DNA from: Vreelandella subglaciescola
GTDB lineage: Bacteria > Pseudomonadota > Gammaproteobacteria > Pseudomonadales > Halomonadaceae
Length of the DNA stretch: 64,000 nt
NCBI GenBank assembly: GCA_030454225.1
Contig: JAKDRW010000001.1
Coordinates: forward strand, 1-64,000
Direction of reading: 5' to 3'
This document shows positions 47,824 to 56,780 of the stretch, piece after piece (position 1 is the stretch's first letter; every line of letters starts with the position of its first letter). Under the pieces are notes generated by a model. That model was not told the DNA's origin, searched no databases, and saw nothing but the letters and a program-made list of their open reading frames with translations. Made by a program: the position numbers and the translations under genes.

Positions 47824-48552
47824 ATGACCCAAACGCCGCATCTGGTGGTGTTCAGCGGCTCGGGCATCAGCGCCGAAAGCGGCCTCGAGACGTTTCGCGC
47901 CGGCGACGGCCTGTGGGACAACCACGCCGTTGAAGACGTGGCCACCCCCGAGGGTTTTCGCCGCGACCCCGGCCGCGTGCTCGAATTTTACAACCGCCGC
48001 CGCGAGCAGGTGCGCCGTGCCCGGCCCAACGCGGCGCACAAGGCGCTTTCCGGACTTGAGAAAGCCGGCTTTCGCGTCAGCATCATCACCCAGAACATCG
48101 ACGACCTGCACGAGCGCGCCGGCTCGCAGGAGGTGCTGCATCTGCACGGCGAGATTTTAACCGCGCGTTCAAGCGTGGATGCGCGAATGCGCTACCCGCT
48201 GCCCAAAGGCGGCATTGCGCTGGGCGACCTTTGCGACAAGGGCAGCCAGCTGCGCCCGGACGTGGTGTGGTTCGGCGAGCCCGTGCCGCTGTTTGACGAC
48301 GCCTGCGCGCTGGTCGCCGAGGCGGACTTCCTGCTGGTGGTGGGCACTTCGCTTGCCGTTGTTCCGGCGGCGCTGCTGCTTGATCACCTCAGTCTGGATG
48401 TTCCCTGTGCGCTGGTAGACCCCAACGCCCGCGCGTTAAGCACGTCCGGCATGCAGCCGGTCAGTACGCGTGCCGGTGAGGGCGTGCCGGCGTTGGTTGA
48501 ACAATGGCAGCGCGCGGGAAGCCTCGCGCTGCCAACAGCAGACGGGAAGTAG
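47824..48552 (+). CDS. cobB: Sirtuin NAD-dependent protein deacylase, CobB/SIRT5-like without the zinc cysteine set
   Basis: A 242-residue SIR2 enzyme. GSGISAESGLETFR is the NAD loop, TQNIDDLHERAG the Asn/Asp site and His108 in LHLHGE the catalytic base. Tyr56 and Arg59 (FYNRR) match the YxxR acidic-acyl pocket of SIRT5 and CobB, predicting removal of succinyl or malonyl groups. The usual four zinc cysteines are missing: only Cys in LGDLCDKGSQLRPDVVWFGE is found in that region. This is a recognised variant type rather than damage. It lies 27 bases after aceK. Confidence 0.9.
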   Translation: MTQTPHLVVFSGSGISAESGLETFRAGDGLWDNHAVEDVATPEGFRRDPGRVLEFYNRRREQVRRARPNAAHKALSGLEKAGFRVSIITQNIDDLHERAGSQEVLHLHGEILTARSSVDARMRYPLPKGGIALGDLCDKGSQLRPDVVWFGEPVPLFDDACALVAEADFLLVVGTSLAVVPAALLLDHLSLDVPCALVDPNARALSTSGMQPVSTRAGEGVPALVEQWQRAGSLALPTADGK

Positions 48553-48574
48553 CACGCCCTTTACCAGGGCGTGC
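48552..48574. terminator. Hairpin between convergent cobB and torA
   Basis: GCACGCCCT (48552-48560) and AGGGCGTGC (48566-48574) form a nine-pair stem with a five-base loop. T-runs are lacking on both sides, so termination would be weak or Rho-aided. Confidence 0.55.
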
Positions 48575-48579
48575 CGGGG

Positions 48580-51045
48580 TCAGGCCGCGCCGGTCGGCGG
48601 GTCGAAGGCGGTAAGCTCAGGCGCGGTCCCGGTGAATTTTTCGAACTCCACCAGCGCGGTATAGCCGCAGGTACCCTGGGCGAGCTTGGACGTGCCGCGG
48701 TCGACGACCAGCACGTTCATGTTGCCGTTCTTGCACAGCGCGTTGTCGCTGTTGTCGGCGGGGTCGTACCAGGCGCCTTCGTGGATCGCGATCACGCTAC
48801 GCTTGATGCCTTCGTCGAGCACCGCGCCGCACAGAATTTGACCGCGGTCGTTGTACACCCGCACCAGGTCGCCGTCGGCGATACCGCGTTCGGCGGCGTC
48901 GGCCGGGTGGAGGAATGCCGGCTCGCGGTTGGCCACGGCGTACTCGTCGCGCAGGCGCGTGTAGTTGAGCTGCGAATGTAGACGGTAGGCCAGGTGCGGC
49001 GTCATCAGGTGCACCGGATGCTCCGGCGTGGCATTGCCCAGATATTCCACCGGCTCGAGCCATGAGGCGTGGCCCAGGCAGTCGTCGTAGTTCATGGCGT
49101 CGATGGTCTGGGAGAAGATCTCGATCTTGCCCGACGGCGTGCCCAGCGGGTTGAGAACGGGATCCTCGCGGAAATCGGCGTGGCGCACCCAGTCACTGCG
49201 GCTCGAATCGACCGGGTTCTTGATAATCGCGTTCTCATCCCAGAACTGCTGGAAGCGCGGCATGCGCACGCGCTGGGCGCGGGCAACGTCTGCCGCCTGT
49301 TCATAGAAGTGCTTGACCCAGCCAATTTGCGTCCGGCCTTCGCTATATTCCTGCTCGACGCCGAACCGCGCGGAAAGCTCGCGGAACACCTCGTAGTCGT
49401 CACGGGCCTCGTGCTGGGGCTCGACCACCTTTTTCATCGGCACGATGTGCATGTTGGAGAAATCACCGGTCATGGTGATGTCGTCGCGCTCGTAGCTGGT
49501 GGTGATCGGCAGCACGATGTCGGCGTGCTTGGCGGTGGCGGTCCAGTAGGGCTCGGAGACGATGACGACCTCGGGCTTTTGCCAGGCCTGGCGCAGGCGG
49601 TTGGTGTCCTGGTGGTGGTGGAAGGGGTTGCCGCCGCACCACCAGATCAGCCGGAGGTCGGGCAGGGTCACCTTGCCGCCGTTGTAGTCCATCTGCTCGC
49701 CGGGGTTTTCCAGGGCGTGAACAATGCGCGCCACCGGCAGCGTGTATTCGCTGGTGTCTTCGATCTGGTCGGCCAGGTGCGGCGCGTCGGGCGTGGCGCT
49801 GATGCCCGGCACAACGATGGCTTCGTGGGGCGGGACGCCGCCGTTGGAATAGTGGTAGCTGAAGCCGAAGCCGCCGCCGGGCAGGCCGATCTGGCCGAGC
49901 ATGGCGGCAAGCGTCACCAGCGTCCAGTGGGGCTGCTCGCCCTTGTCGGCGCGCTGCATCGCCCAGCCGGCCATGAGCATGGTGCGGTTGTCGGCAAACA
50001 GCGCGGCCAGCTCGCGGATCTTGTCGGCCGGCACGTCGCAGATGGCCGCGGCCCATTCCGGCGTTTTCTCGGTGTCGTCGTCCTCACCGCGGAGGTAAGC
50101 GGCGAAGCGCTCGAAGCCCACGGTGTACTGATCGAGGAAGGCCGGGTCGTGGCGCTCGGTGGTCAAAAGCTCGTGGGCGATGCCCAGCATCAGCGGTACG
50201 TCGGTGGTCGGGTTGGGGGCTATCCATTCGGCGCGGTCGCCGAAAAAGCGCGCGGTTTCCGAGTACATGGGGTCGACGATGATGATGCGCTTGCCGCTGT
50301 CGCGCAGCTTCTCGAAATACAGCCGGCCTTTCTCGTCGGAGCTGGTCCAGGCGATCTCGAGGGTGTTCATCGGGTTGGCGCTCATGATCATGACCACGTC
50401 CGAATGCTCGAGGATCACCGGCCAGGTGGTTTGCGGCACGGTGGTCTCGGCGTTGCCCATCACGTGCGGCATGATCACGCTGATCGCGCCGGTGGAGTAG
50501 GAGTTGACGCGGTCGACGTAGCCGCCGGTGAGCCGCAGAAAACGCTGCAGGAGCGTTTGGGCGGCGTGCAGGCTGCCCGACGAATACCAGCCGTAGGAGC
50601 CGCCCCAGATCGATTTGGCGCCGTGCTCCTGGCGCACGCGCCGCAGCTGCTGTTCGACAAGGTCGTAGGCGCGCTCCCAGCTCACGGCCACGAATTCATC
50701 CTTGCCGCGTTTGCCGTCGGGGTTTTCGATGTCGTCGAGGCCGTCGAGAAAGCCCTTGCGCACCATGGGCTGCTTGACGCGCACGCGGTGGTGGACCTGG
50801 TCGGCGACCACGCTCTGCAGGTAGTTTTCCCGGCGATCAGCCAGCGCCGGGCCCGACTCGGTGATCCGCCCGTTTTCGACGGTGACTTTAAGCGGCCCCC
50901 AGTGGGCGGCGGTGATGACGGTTTTTGCCGGCTCCTGGGCAAAGGCGCGCAGCGCGCTGGCCGGCGATACGAGAGCGGCCGCGGCGACGAAGCTGCTGCC
51001 GCCCTTGAGAAAAGTGCGGCGCTTCATGTTCCAGAGGGTATTCAT
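48580..51045 (-). CDS. torA: Trimethylamine-N-oxide reductase, molybdopterin catalytic subunit
   Basis: Periplasmic DMSO-reductase-family enzyme using TMAO as electron acceptor. 821 residues. A twin-arginine signal, MKRRTFLKGG (Arg9-Arg10), directs folded export with its cofactor. NSYSTGAI supplies the Ser molybdenum ligand of TorA/DmsA-type enzymes. IWWCGGNPFHHHQD and DIVLPITTSYERDDI are cofactor-binding blocks. The start ATG at 51045 (AGGAG ahead) overlaps the torC stop as TGATG. No torD chaperone or torSTR genes are in the window. Confidence 0.95.
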   Translation of the reverse strand: MNTLWNMKRRTFLKGGSSFVAAAALVSPASALRAFAQEPAKTVITAAHWGPLKVTVENGRITESGPALADRRENYLQSVVADQVHHRVRVKQPMVRKGFLDGLDDIENPDGKRGKDEFVAVSWERAYDLVEQQLRRVRQEHGAKSIWGGSYGWYSSGSLHAAQTLLQRFLRLTGGYVDRVNSYSTGAISVIMPHVMGNAETTVPQTTWPVILEHSDVVMIMSANPMNTLEIAWTSSDEKGRLYFEKLRDSGKRIIIVDPMYSETARFFGDRAEWIAPNPTTDVPLMLGIAHELLTTERHDPAFLDQYTVGFERFAAYLRGEDDDTEKTPEWAAAICDVPADKIRELAALFADNRTMLMAGWAMQRADKGEQPHWTLVTLAAMLGQIGLPGGGFGFSYHYSNGGVPPHEAIVVPGISATPDAPHLADQIEDTSEYTLPVARIVHALENPGEQMDYNGGKVTLPDLRLIWWCGGNPFHHHQDTNRLRQAWQKPEVVIVSEPYWTATAKHADIVLPITTSYERDDITMTGDFSNMHIVPMKKVVEPQHEARDDYEVFRELSARFGVEQEYSEGRTQIGWVKHFYEQAADVARAQRVRMPRFQQFWDENAIIKNPVDSSRSDWVRHADFREDPVLNPLGTPSGKIEIFSQTIDAMNYDDCLGHASWLEPVEYLGNATPEHPVHLMTPHLAYRLHSQLNYTRLRDEYAVANREPAFLHPADAAERGIADGDLVRVYNDRGQILCGAVLDEGIKRSVIAIHEGAWYDPADNSDNALCKNGNMNVLVVDRGTSKLAQGTCGYTALVEFEKFTGTAPELTAFDPPTGAA

Positions 51046-52184
51046 CAGTGTGTCTCCTGCTTGGGCATGTCGTTGGCATGGATTTGCAGATAGAACGTCA
51101 ACAGGGCTTTGTCGTCGTCGCTGATCGAGGTGCGATCGGCGTAGGCGTCAACCATGCTCGGCCACTGGTTGGCGGTGTAGTCCTTGGGCCCCTTGACGGA
51201 GTGGCAGCTGCCGCAGTAGGCGTTGTTGAGCTCTTCGCCGTAGTCCCAGATCGCCTGAGCGTCCGCGACCATGGCGTCGGCCTGGACCCAGCCCGTCAGC
51301 TGCGCGTGCTTCCAACCGGCGTCGTTGTCATCCGCCTCAACGCTCAGGCGCTGCTGGCCGGCATCGGCGATGGAGGCCGAGAGAATGCGCTTGCCGGGGT
51401 GGCGATAAAGAACCCGGGCGGCGTCCGGCGGCTGATAGCCGGCGACGCGTACCCGTCGCCAGTCGCCGTCCTGCTCGATGATGTCAAGCGGCGTGCTCGG
51501 CAGGATGCGGGCCATCGGCGCGTTGTCATCGCGGTGCTCGAACAGCGCGTGCTGGCGGATGGGGTAGAGCGTATCCGGGCTTTTCGGCAGGTTGGCGGCC
51601 AGCTGGCTGAGCTTGCCCGATGCCGCCTTGGCTTCGTCGCCCAGATCCGGCGGAAAATGCGCGATGCCGCGGTGGCAGCTGATGCAGGTGTCGCCGCTGT
51701 CCGCCATCGAGCGGTGTTCGCTTGCCGCCTTGGGGCTCTGCTCGTAGAGATCCCAGTGCTCGCTGTTGTGACAGCTGCGGCAGGTGCGCGAATCGTTGTC
51801 CTCCATCTCGGCCCACACCTTTTTCGCCATCTCGGCGCGCTTTTCTTCAAAGGCGTCGGCATCGGGAATACCGCCTCGCATTTCGGCGATCACGTCGCTG
51901 ATGCCGCTGGTCATCTTCTTTTCCAGATAGGCGAAGCCCTCGTGGGGAATGTGGCAATCGGCGCAGCCGGCCTGGATGCCCTTGGCGTTGGCAAAGTGGT
52001 TGGTGCCTTGCCACTCCTCGTAGGGAATATCCATGGAGTGGCAGCTGACGCAGAACTCGTTGGTCGAGGTCGCCTTGAGCGACCACTGCGTGCCGTAAAG
52101 GGCTGCCGCACCGATGCAGGCGCCGATGACGAGCAGGCCGGCCCCCCAGACGAGGCTCTTGCGGCGGGGTTTTTTTTCTTTCAT
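51045..52184 (-). CDS. torC: Pentaheme cytochrome c, TorC/TorY type
   Basis: Quinol-oxidising membrane cytochrome that feeds TorA. ATG at 52184 (AAGGAA upstream) gives 379 residues. An N-terminal membrane helix (11-30) leads into a NapC/NirT tetraheme domain with CVSCH (45), CADCH (74), CRSCH (135) and CISCH (167). The C-terminal part carries a fifth heme, CGSCH (324-328), as in TorC. Between them a stretch around residues 227-300 looks like small SH3-type repeats. Cotranscribed with torA. Confidence 0.94.
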   Translation of the reverse strand: MKEKKPRRKSLVWGAGLLVIGACIGAAALYGTQWSLKATSTNEFCVSCHSMDIPYEEWQGTNHFANAKGIQAGCADCHIPHEGFAYLEKKMTSGISDVIAEMRGGIPDADAFEEKRAEMAKKVWAEMEDNDSRTCRSCHNSEHWDLYEQSPKAASEHRSMADSGDTCISCHRGIAHFPPDLGDEAKAASGKLSQLAANLPKSPDTLYPIRQHALFEHRDDNAPMARILPSTPLDIIEQDGDWRRVRVAGYQPPDAARVLYRHPGKRILSASIADAGQQRLSVEADDNDAGWKHAQLTGWVQADAMVADAQAIWDYGEELNNAYCGSCHSVKGPKDYTANQWPSMVDAYADRTSISDDDKALLTFYLQIHANDMPKQETH

Positions 52185-52229
52185 GTGTTTTCCTTCATGC
52201 TGTGCCACGGACTGACTTTGCTTACTGCC

Positions 52230-52271
52230 AATATATCAGGGGATATGAAAATAGGGATTGATTTATGTCAG
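52230..52271 (-). promoter_or_regulatory. torCA promoter with FNR/Anr-type site at -41.5
   Basis: TTGATTTATGTCAG (52258-52271) matches 8 of 10 specified bases of the FNR consensus TTGAT-N4-ATCAA. On the minus strand, TATATT at 52235-52230 is a -10 element. If transcription starts 7 bases later (about 52223), the site is centred exactly 41.5 bases upstream, the class II activator position. This predicts anaerobic induction of torCA. Confidence 0.7.
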
Positions 52272-52404
52272 ACTTGCGTCGTAACAAGGCTTATTCCCGA
52301 CGTTAAAAGCGTTTAGACGCGCTTTCCCGGGATATTTTTTCACGCTAACTTTGCCATCGGCGGGTTGAATATCGTTTTATTGCGGCCGCAACCGGAGACA
52401 GTCC

Positions 52405-53301
52405 ATGCAAAATATTGCCGCCACCTGGCAGGCGTCGCGTCCCAGCTTTCTTGTATTGGCCCCGCTGTGCGTGCTGCTGGGAATCGTCGTGGCGGTGGCC
52501 CAGGGTGCGTCCCCCGCCGGGCAGGAGATCGCGCTGGTGATGCTGGGCGGGCTGCTGGGCCATGCCGCCGTCAATTGGCTCAACGAGTACGACGACTATC
52601 GTTCGGGGCTTGACTTCGCCACCGCGCGCACGCCGTTTTCCGGGGGCAGCGGGACCCTGCCGGCGATGCCGTCAGCGGCCGTCTGGGTGCTGGCGGCCGG
52701 CGCGCTGAGCCTGCTTGGCGTGGTGCTGATCGGCGCCTATTTCATCTGGCTGCGCGGGGCGGTATTGCTCTATCCGGGGGTGCTGGGTATTGCGCTGGTG
52801 GTGGCCTATACCCGCTGGCTGACGCGCTCGCCCGCGCTGTGCCTGCTGGCGCCGGGGCTGGGCTTCGGCCCGGTCATGGTGGCGGGCACCGTGCTGGCGC
52901 TGGGCGGGCATCTCGACGCGGCGGTTATCAGTGTGTCGCTGGTGGCCTGGCTGCTTACCAGCGAGCTGCTGTTGGTCAACCAGTTTCCCGATGTTGAAGC
53001 TGATGCCCAGCACGGGCGCTACCATTTGCCCATTCAAATTGGCCGCCGGCGCGCCGCGCGCTGGGCGGTAGCCATGCTCCTGGGTAGCTACGCAGTTCTC
53101 GCACTGGCGCTATGGGTTGGCTGGCTACCGCTGTGGGCTGGCGTGGCGCTGATGCCACTTCCAGTGGCCGTATGGCTGGGCCGCGGTATTGTCGCCCACT
53201 GCGACGCGCCGGATCGCCTGCCGGTGTGGATGGGCATCAATGTGGCCACGCTGCTGGGTACGTTGGCGCTGCTTAATCTGGGCGTTGTACTCGGCTATTG
53301 A
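52405..53301 (+). CDS. UbiA-superfamily prenyltransferase, MenA-like
   Basis: A 298-residue membrane enzyme with about eight helices. NEYDDYRSGLDF at residues 60-71 is the first Asp-rich prenyl-diphosphate motif; the second is around NQFPDVEADAQHGR (195-208). Size and motif spacing resemble MenA (DHNA prenyltransferase) and similar UbiA proteins. It is divergent from torC, so it could provide a quinone for TMAO respiration. That is inference; a UbiA paralogue or another aromatic acceptor is possible. Confidence 0.75.
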   Translation: MQNIAATWQASRPSFLVLAPLCVLLGIVVAVAQGASPAGQEIALVMLGGLLGHAAVNWLNEYDDYRSGLDFATARTPFSGGSGTLPAMPSAAVWVLAAGALSLLGVVLIGAYFIWLRGAVLLYPGVLGIALVVAYTRWLTRSPALCLLAPGLGFGPVMVAGTVLALGGHLDAAVISVSLVAWLLTSELLLVNQFPDVEADAQHGRYHLPIQIGRRRAARWAVAMLLGSYAVLALALWVGWLPLWAGVALMPLPVAVWLGRGIVAHCDAPDRLPVWMGINVATLLGTLALLNLGVVLGY

Positions 53302-53319
53302 GCCATGCCGGTGGGGCGC

Positions 53320-54498
53320 TCAGCGCATCAGTTCGCGCATGGCATCTTCCAGCCCCGCCGGGGTCATCGGGTACATGCGCTCGTGGATCAGCTCGCGTAT
53401 CAGCTGGGTCGAGTGGGTAACTTCCCAGCGGCCTTGCGGCGTGGGGTTGATCCACACCAGCTTCGGGAAGGCCTCGACCAGGCGCTTGAGCCAGACGCCG
53501 CCGGCCTCGCGGTTGAGGTGCTCGACGCTGCCCCCGGGGTGGGTGATCTCGTAGGGCGACATGGCGGCGTCGCCGACCACGACGACTTTATAGTCGGCGC
53601 CGTAGGTGTGCAGTACGTCCAGGGTCGGAATCGGGCGCTGGCGGCGGCGGGCGTTGTCGCGCCACAATCCCTCATAAACACAGTTGTGAAAGTAGTAATG
53701 CTCCAGATGCTTGAACTCGGAGCGTGCCGCCGAGAACAGCTCCTCGCAGGTGCGGATGTGATCGTCCATGGAGCCACCGACGTCGAGCAGCAGCAGTACC
53801 TTGACTGCGTTATGCCGCTCCGGGCGCATTTGCACGTTAAGCAGACCGGCATCGCGTGCGGTTTCGCGGATGGTGGCGTCGAGATCGAGCTCGTCGGTAG
53901 TGCCCTGACGGGCAAACTGGCGCAGCCGGCGCAGTGCCAGCTTGATGTTGCGGGTGCCCAGCTGCCGGTCGTCGTCATAGTCGCGAAAGCGCCGTTCATC
54001 CCACACCTTCACCGCCCGGCGGTGGCGCGAGCCGTCCTGACCAATGCGTATGCCCTCGGGGTTGTAGCCGTAGGCACCGAACGGGCTGGTGCCGCCGGTA
54101 CCGATCCACTTGTTGCCGCCGGCGTGGCGTTCATCCTGCTCCTCGAGACGTTTCTTGAAGGTCTCGATCAGGTTTTCCAGGCCGCCCAACGACTCGATCT
54201 GGGCCTTTTCCTCATTGCTTAACTGCTTGTCGAACTCGCGGCGCAGCCAGTCGTCAGGAATCAGCGCGTCGATGGCGGCATCCATGTCCTCGATGCCCTC
54301 AAGCCAGCTGGAAAAGGCGCGATCAAAGCGGTCGAAATGTCGCTCGTCCTTGACCATCAGCGTGCGCGCTACCTGGTAGAATGCCTGGATGTCGGCGAAT
54401 ACCACACCGCGCTCCACCGCTGCATGCAGGTCGAGCAGCTCACGCAGCGACACCGGGACTTCATGGCGACGTAGTGTCTCGAACAGGCTGATAAACAT
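53320..54498 (-). CDS. VWA-domain protein, CoxE-like partner of a MoxR ATPase
   Basis: 392 residues. The N-terminal half is charged and helical (EEKAQIESLGGLENLIETF). The C-terminal half is a von Willebrand A domain with MIDAS motif DVGGSMDDH and a later GDAAMSPYE. Such proteins work with MoxR ATPases in metal insertion or complex assembly. Starts 3 bases after the MoxR gene stop. Ends facing the prenyltransferase gene with an 18-base gap. Target unknown. Confidence 0.87.
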   Translation of the reverse strand: MFISLFETLRRHEVPVSLRELLDLHAAVERGVVFADIQAFYQVARTLMVKDERHFDRFDRAFSSWLEGIEDMDAAIDALIPDDWLRREFDKQLSNEEKAQIESLGGLENLIETFKKRLEEQDERHAGGNKWIGTGGTSPFGAYGYNPEGIRIGQDGSRHRRAVKVWDERRFRDYDDDRQLGTRNIKLALRRLRQFARQGTTDELDLDATIRETARDAGLLNVQMRPERHNAVKVLLLLDVGGSMDDHIRTCEELFSAARSEFKHLEHYYFHNCVYEGLWRDNARRRQRPIPTLDVLHTYGADYKVVVVGDAAMSPYEITHPGGSVEHLNREAGGVWLKRLVEAFPKLVWINPTPQGRWEVTHSTQLIRELIHERMYPMTPAGLEDAMRELMR

Positions 54499-54501
54499 GG
54501 T

Positions 54502-55347
54502 TTAGCGCCCCTGGCGGCGGACCATGAAGGCCAGCCGCTGCAGCAGCTGGGTGTCCTGCTCGTTCTTGATCAGGGCACCGGCCAGCGGCGGCAGCGCCTT
54601 GCTGGGGTCGCGCTGATAGAGCGCCTCCAGGGCAAGCTCGTCGGCCATCAGCAGCTTCAGCCAATCCACCAGCTCGGAGGTGGAAGGCTTTTTCTTGAGA
54701 CCAGGGGCCTCGCGCAGCTCGAAAAACACCTGCAGCGCCTCGCTGGCAAGCCGGGGTGCGATGTCGGGGTAGTGCACATCGACAATCGCCTGCAGGGTCT
54801 CGTGGTCGGGAAATTCGATGTAGTGAAAGAAGCAGCGGCGCAGGAAGGCGTCCGGCAGCTCCTTTTCGTTGTTGGAGGTGATCACGATGATCGGCCGGTG
54901 CTGGGCGCTGATGATCTCGTTGGTTTCGTGAACGTGAAACGCCATGCGGTCGAGTTCCTGCAGCAGGTCGTTGGGGAACTCGATATCGGCCTTGTCGACT
55001 TCGTCGATCAGCAGTACTACGCGTTTGTCGGCGGTGAAGGCCTCCCACAGCTTGCCGGGCTTGATGTAGTTGGCGACGTTCTCGACGCCCTCAACGCCCA
55101 ACTGGGAGTCGCGCAGCCGGCTCACTGCGTCGTACTCGTACAGGCCCTGGGTGGCCCTGGTGGTCGATTTGATGTGCCAGGTGATCAGCTGGGTGTCCAT
55201 TGATGCGGCAAGCTCTTCGGCCAGACGCGTCTTGCCGGTGCCGGGCTCGCCCTTGATCAGCAGCGGTCGCTCCAGGATGACGGCCGCATCGACGGCCTGC
55301 TTGAGGGGTTCTGTAGCGACATAGGTGGAAGTGGAATCAAACGCCAT
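54502..55347 (-). CDS. MoxR-family AAA+ ATPase
   Basis: ATG at 55347 gives 281 residues beginning MAFDSTSTYVATEPL, the usual family start; a TTG at 55374 would add nine residues. Walker A GEPGTGKT, Walker B VVLLIDEVDKAD, sensor 1 IIVITSNNEKELPDAFLRRC and the MoxR lid are present. With the downstream VWA protein it forms a typical MoxR-VWA chaperone pair. Confidence 0.92.
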   Translation of the reverse strand: MAFDSTSTYVATEPLKQAVDAAVILERPLLIKGEPGTGKTRLAEELAASMDTQLITWHIKSTTRATQGLYEYDAVSRLRDSQLGVEGVENVANYIKPGKLWEAFTADKRVVLLIDEVDKADIEFPNDLLQELDRMAFHVHETNEIISAQHRPIIVITSNNEKELPDAFLRRCFFHYIEFPDHETLQAIVDVHYPDIAPRLASEALQVFFELREAPGLKKKPSTSELVDWLKLLMADELALEALYQRDPSKALPPLAGALIKNEQDTQLLQRLAFMVRRQGR

Positions 55348-55490
55348 GGGTCGTAATCTCGCTTGTTGGATCAACGGCTAACGGGAAGTCGCCATAATCA
55401 AACAAGTGTACGAAAATGGCACCACGGCGACAAATCATCCGGGGCGCGGGCGGTGGGTGTCTGCCGGGGTGTTGGGCAGTGTCCGGGATT

Positions 55491-56780
55491 TTATCGCGTG
55501 GACGTCACAAACCACGCCTTCATCACGTCGGTAATAGTGGTCATTTCGGCGTCGGTGGTGATGTAGGCGGGCATGGTGTACATCCAGCGGCCGAAGGCGC
55601 GCAGCCATACGCCGCGTTCGCGGGCGAAGTCGCGCACGCCGTCAAGAGCAGCGGCGTCGTGGACTTCGATTACCGCGGCGGCGCCGAGCACGCGCACGTC
55701 AGCCACCGCCTCACAGGCGTTAAGCGCGGCGTCTTCTCTCAACTCCCGGCTCAAAACAGCGCTCAGCCGGGCGATCTTGCCCAGGTAGTCGTCTTCCTCA
55801 AACACCGCCAGGCTCTCGAGTGCTACCCGGCAGGCCAGCGGGTTGCCCATGAAGGTAGGCCCGTGCATAAAGGCGTGGATGTCGCTGTCGCCGCGGAAGG
55901 CGTCGTGGACGCGATCGGTGGCAAGCGTGGCGGCGTGGCCCAAATAGCCGCCGGTCAGCCCCTTGGAGAGCACCATGATATCCGGCGTGACGTCGGCGTG
56001 GTTGGCGGCAAACAGCTTGCCGGTGCGGCCAAAGCCGGTGGCCACTTCGTCAAACACCAGCAGCACGTTGAACTCGTCGCACAGCGCGCGGGCGCCGCGC
56101 AGGTAGTGTGGCGAGGTCATGTTGAGCCCCCCGGCGGCCTGCAATAAAGGCTCCATCAGCAGCGCGGCGATCTCGTGATGGTGGTTTTCCAGTACCTCGC
56201 GCAGGGCGCGCAGGTCGGGCTCGACGGCCTCGGGCGCTGCGTCAAAAGGGGCGGTAGGCGCGGGGGCGAAGTGGTGCTGGGGCAGCAGCGGCGCAAATAG
56301 GCGATGCATGCCGTTATCCGGGTCGCACACCGCCATGCAGCCGCTGGTGTCGCCGTGGTAGCCGCGCTTGAGCGCCAGCATGCGGGTTTTTTCCGGACGA
56401 TGGGTGAGGATGTGATACTGCAGCGCCATTTTCATCGCGACTTCCATGCCCACCGAGCCGCTGTCGATGAAAAACACGTGCTTCAACCCCTCGGGCGTGA
56501 TCCGCACCAGTTCCCGGGCGAGCTGCTCGGCGGGGTCGTGGGTGAGCCCCGCGAGCATGACGTGGCACAGCGTCTGCGCCTGATCGGCAATGGCCTGTAC
56601 CAGCCGTGGGTGGCGGTAGCCGTGGATCATGCACCACCACGAACAACAGGCATCAATAAGCCATTCGCCGCCTTCAAGTTCGAACCAGGCGCCGTCGCCG
56701 CCGACCACTTTGGGCACCGGTGTGGGTGATTGGGCAGCATCGCTCAGGCGCTGATAGGGGTGCCAGACGGGGGAGGTCAT
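55491..56780 (-). CDS. bioA: Adenosylmethionine-8-amino-7-oxononanoate aminotransferase
   Basis: PLP enzyme that uses SAM as amino donor to make 7,8-diaminopelargonate. The 429 residues start SPVWHPYQRLSDA, a typical BioA substrate-pocket region. CCSWWCMIHGYRHP, FDEVATGFGRTGKLFAANH and the PLP lysine in MVLSKGLTGGYLGHA follow. It is the last gene of the biotin operon, overlapping bioD by 4 bases. The 143 bases beyond contain no gene. Confidence 0.96.
   Translation of the reverse strand: MTSPVWHPYQRLSDAAQSPTPVPKVVGGDGAWFELEGGEWLIDACCSWWCMIHGYRHPRLVQAIADQAQTLCHVMLAGLTHDPAEQLARELVRITPEGLKHVFFIDSGSVGMEVAMKMALQYHILTHRPEKTRMLALKRGYHGDTSGCMAVCDPDNGMHRLFAPLLPQHHFAPAPTAPFDAAPEAVEPDLRALREVLENHHHEIAALLMEPLLQAAGGLNMTSPHYLRGARALCDEFNVLLVFDEVATGFGRTGKLFAANHADVTPDIMVLSKGLTGGYLGHAATLATDRVHDAFRGDSDIHAFMHGPTFMGNPLACRVALESLAVFEEDDYLGKIARLSAVLSRELREDAALNACEAVADVRVLGAAAVIEVHDAAALDGVRDFARERGVWLRAFGRWMYTMPAYITTDAEMTTITDVMKAWFVTSTR

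Noticed and set aside
46759-48147. 462-codon minus-strand frame opposite aceK and cobB
   Set aside because: It spans two well-conserved plus-strand genes and their junction and has no recognisable domain.
49069-51093. 674-codon open frame on the plus strand opposite torA
   Set aside because: It mirrors torA and the start of torC in the opposite strand, is rich in Val/Gly/His as GC-rich antisense frames are, and has no domain signature or convincing ribosome site.
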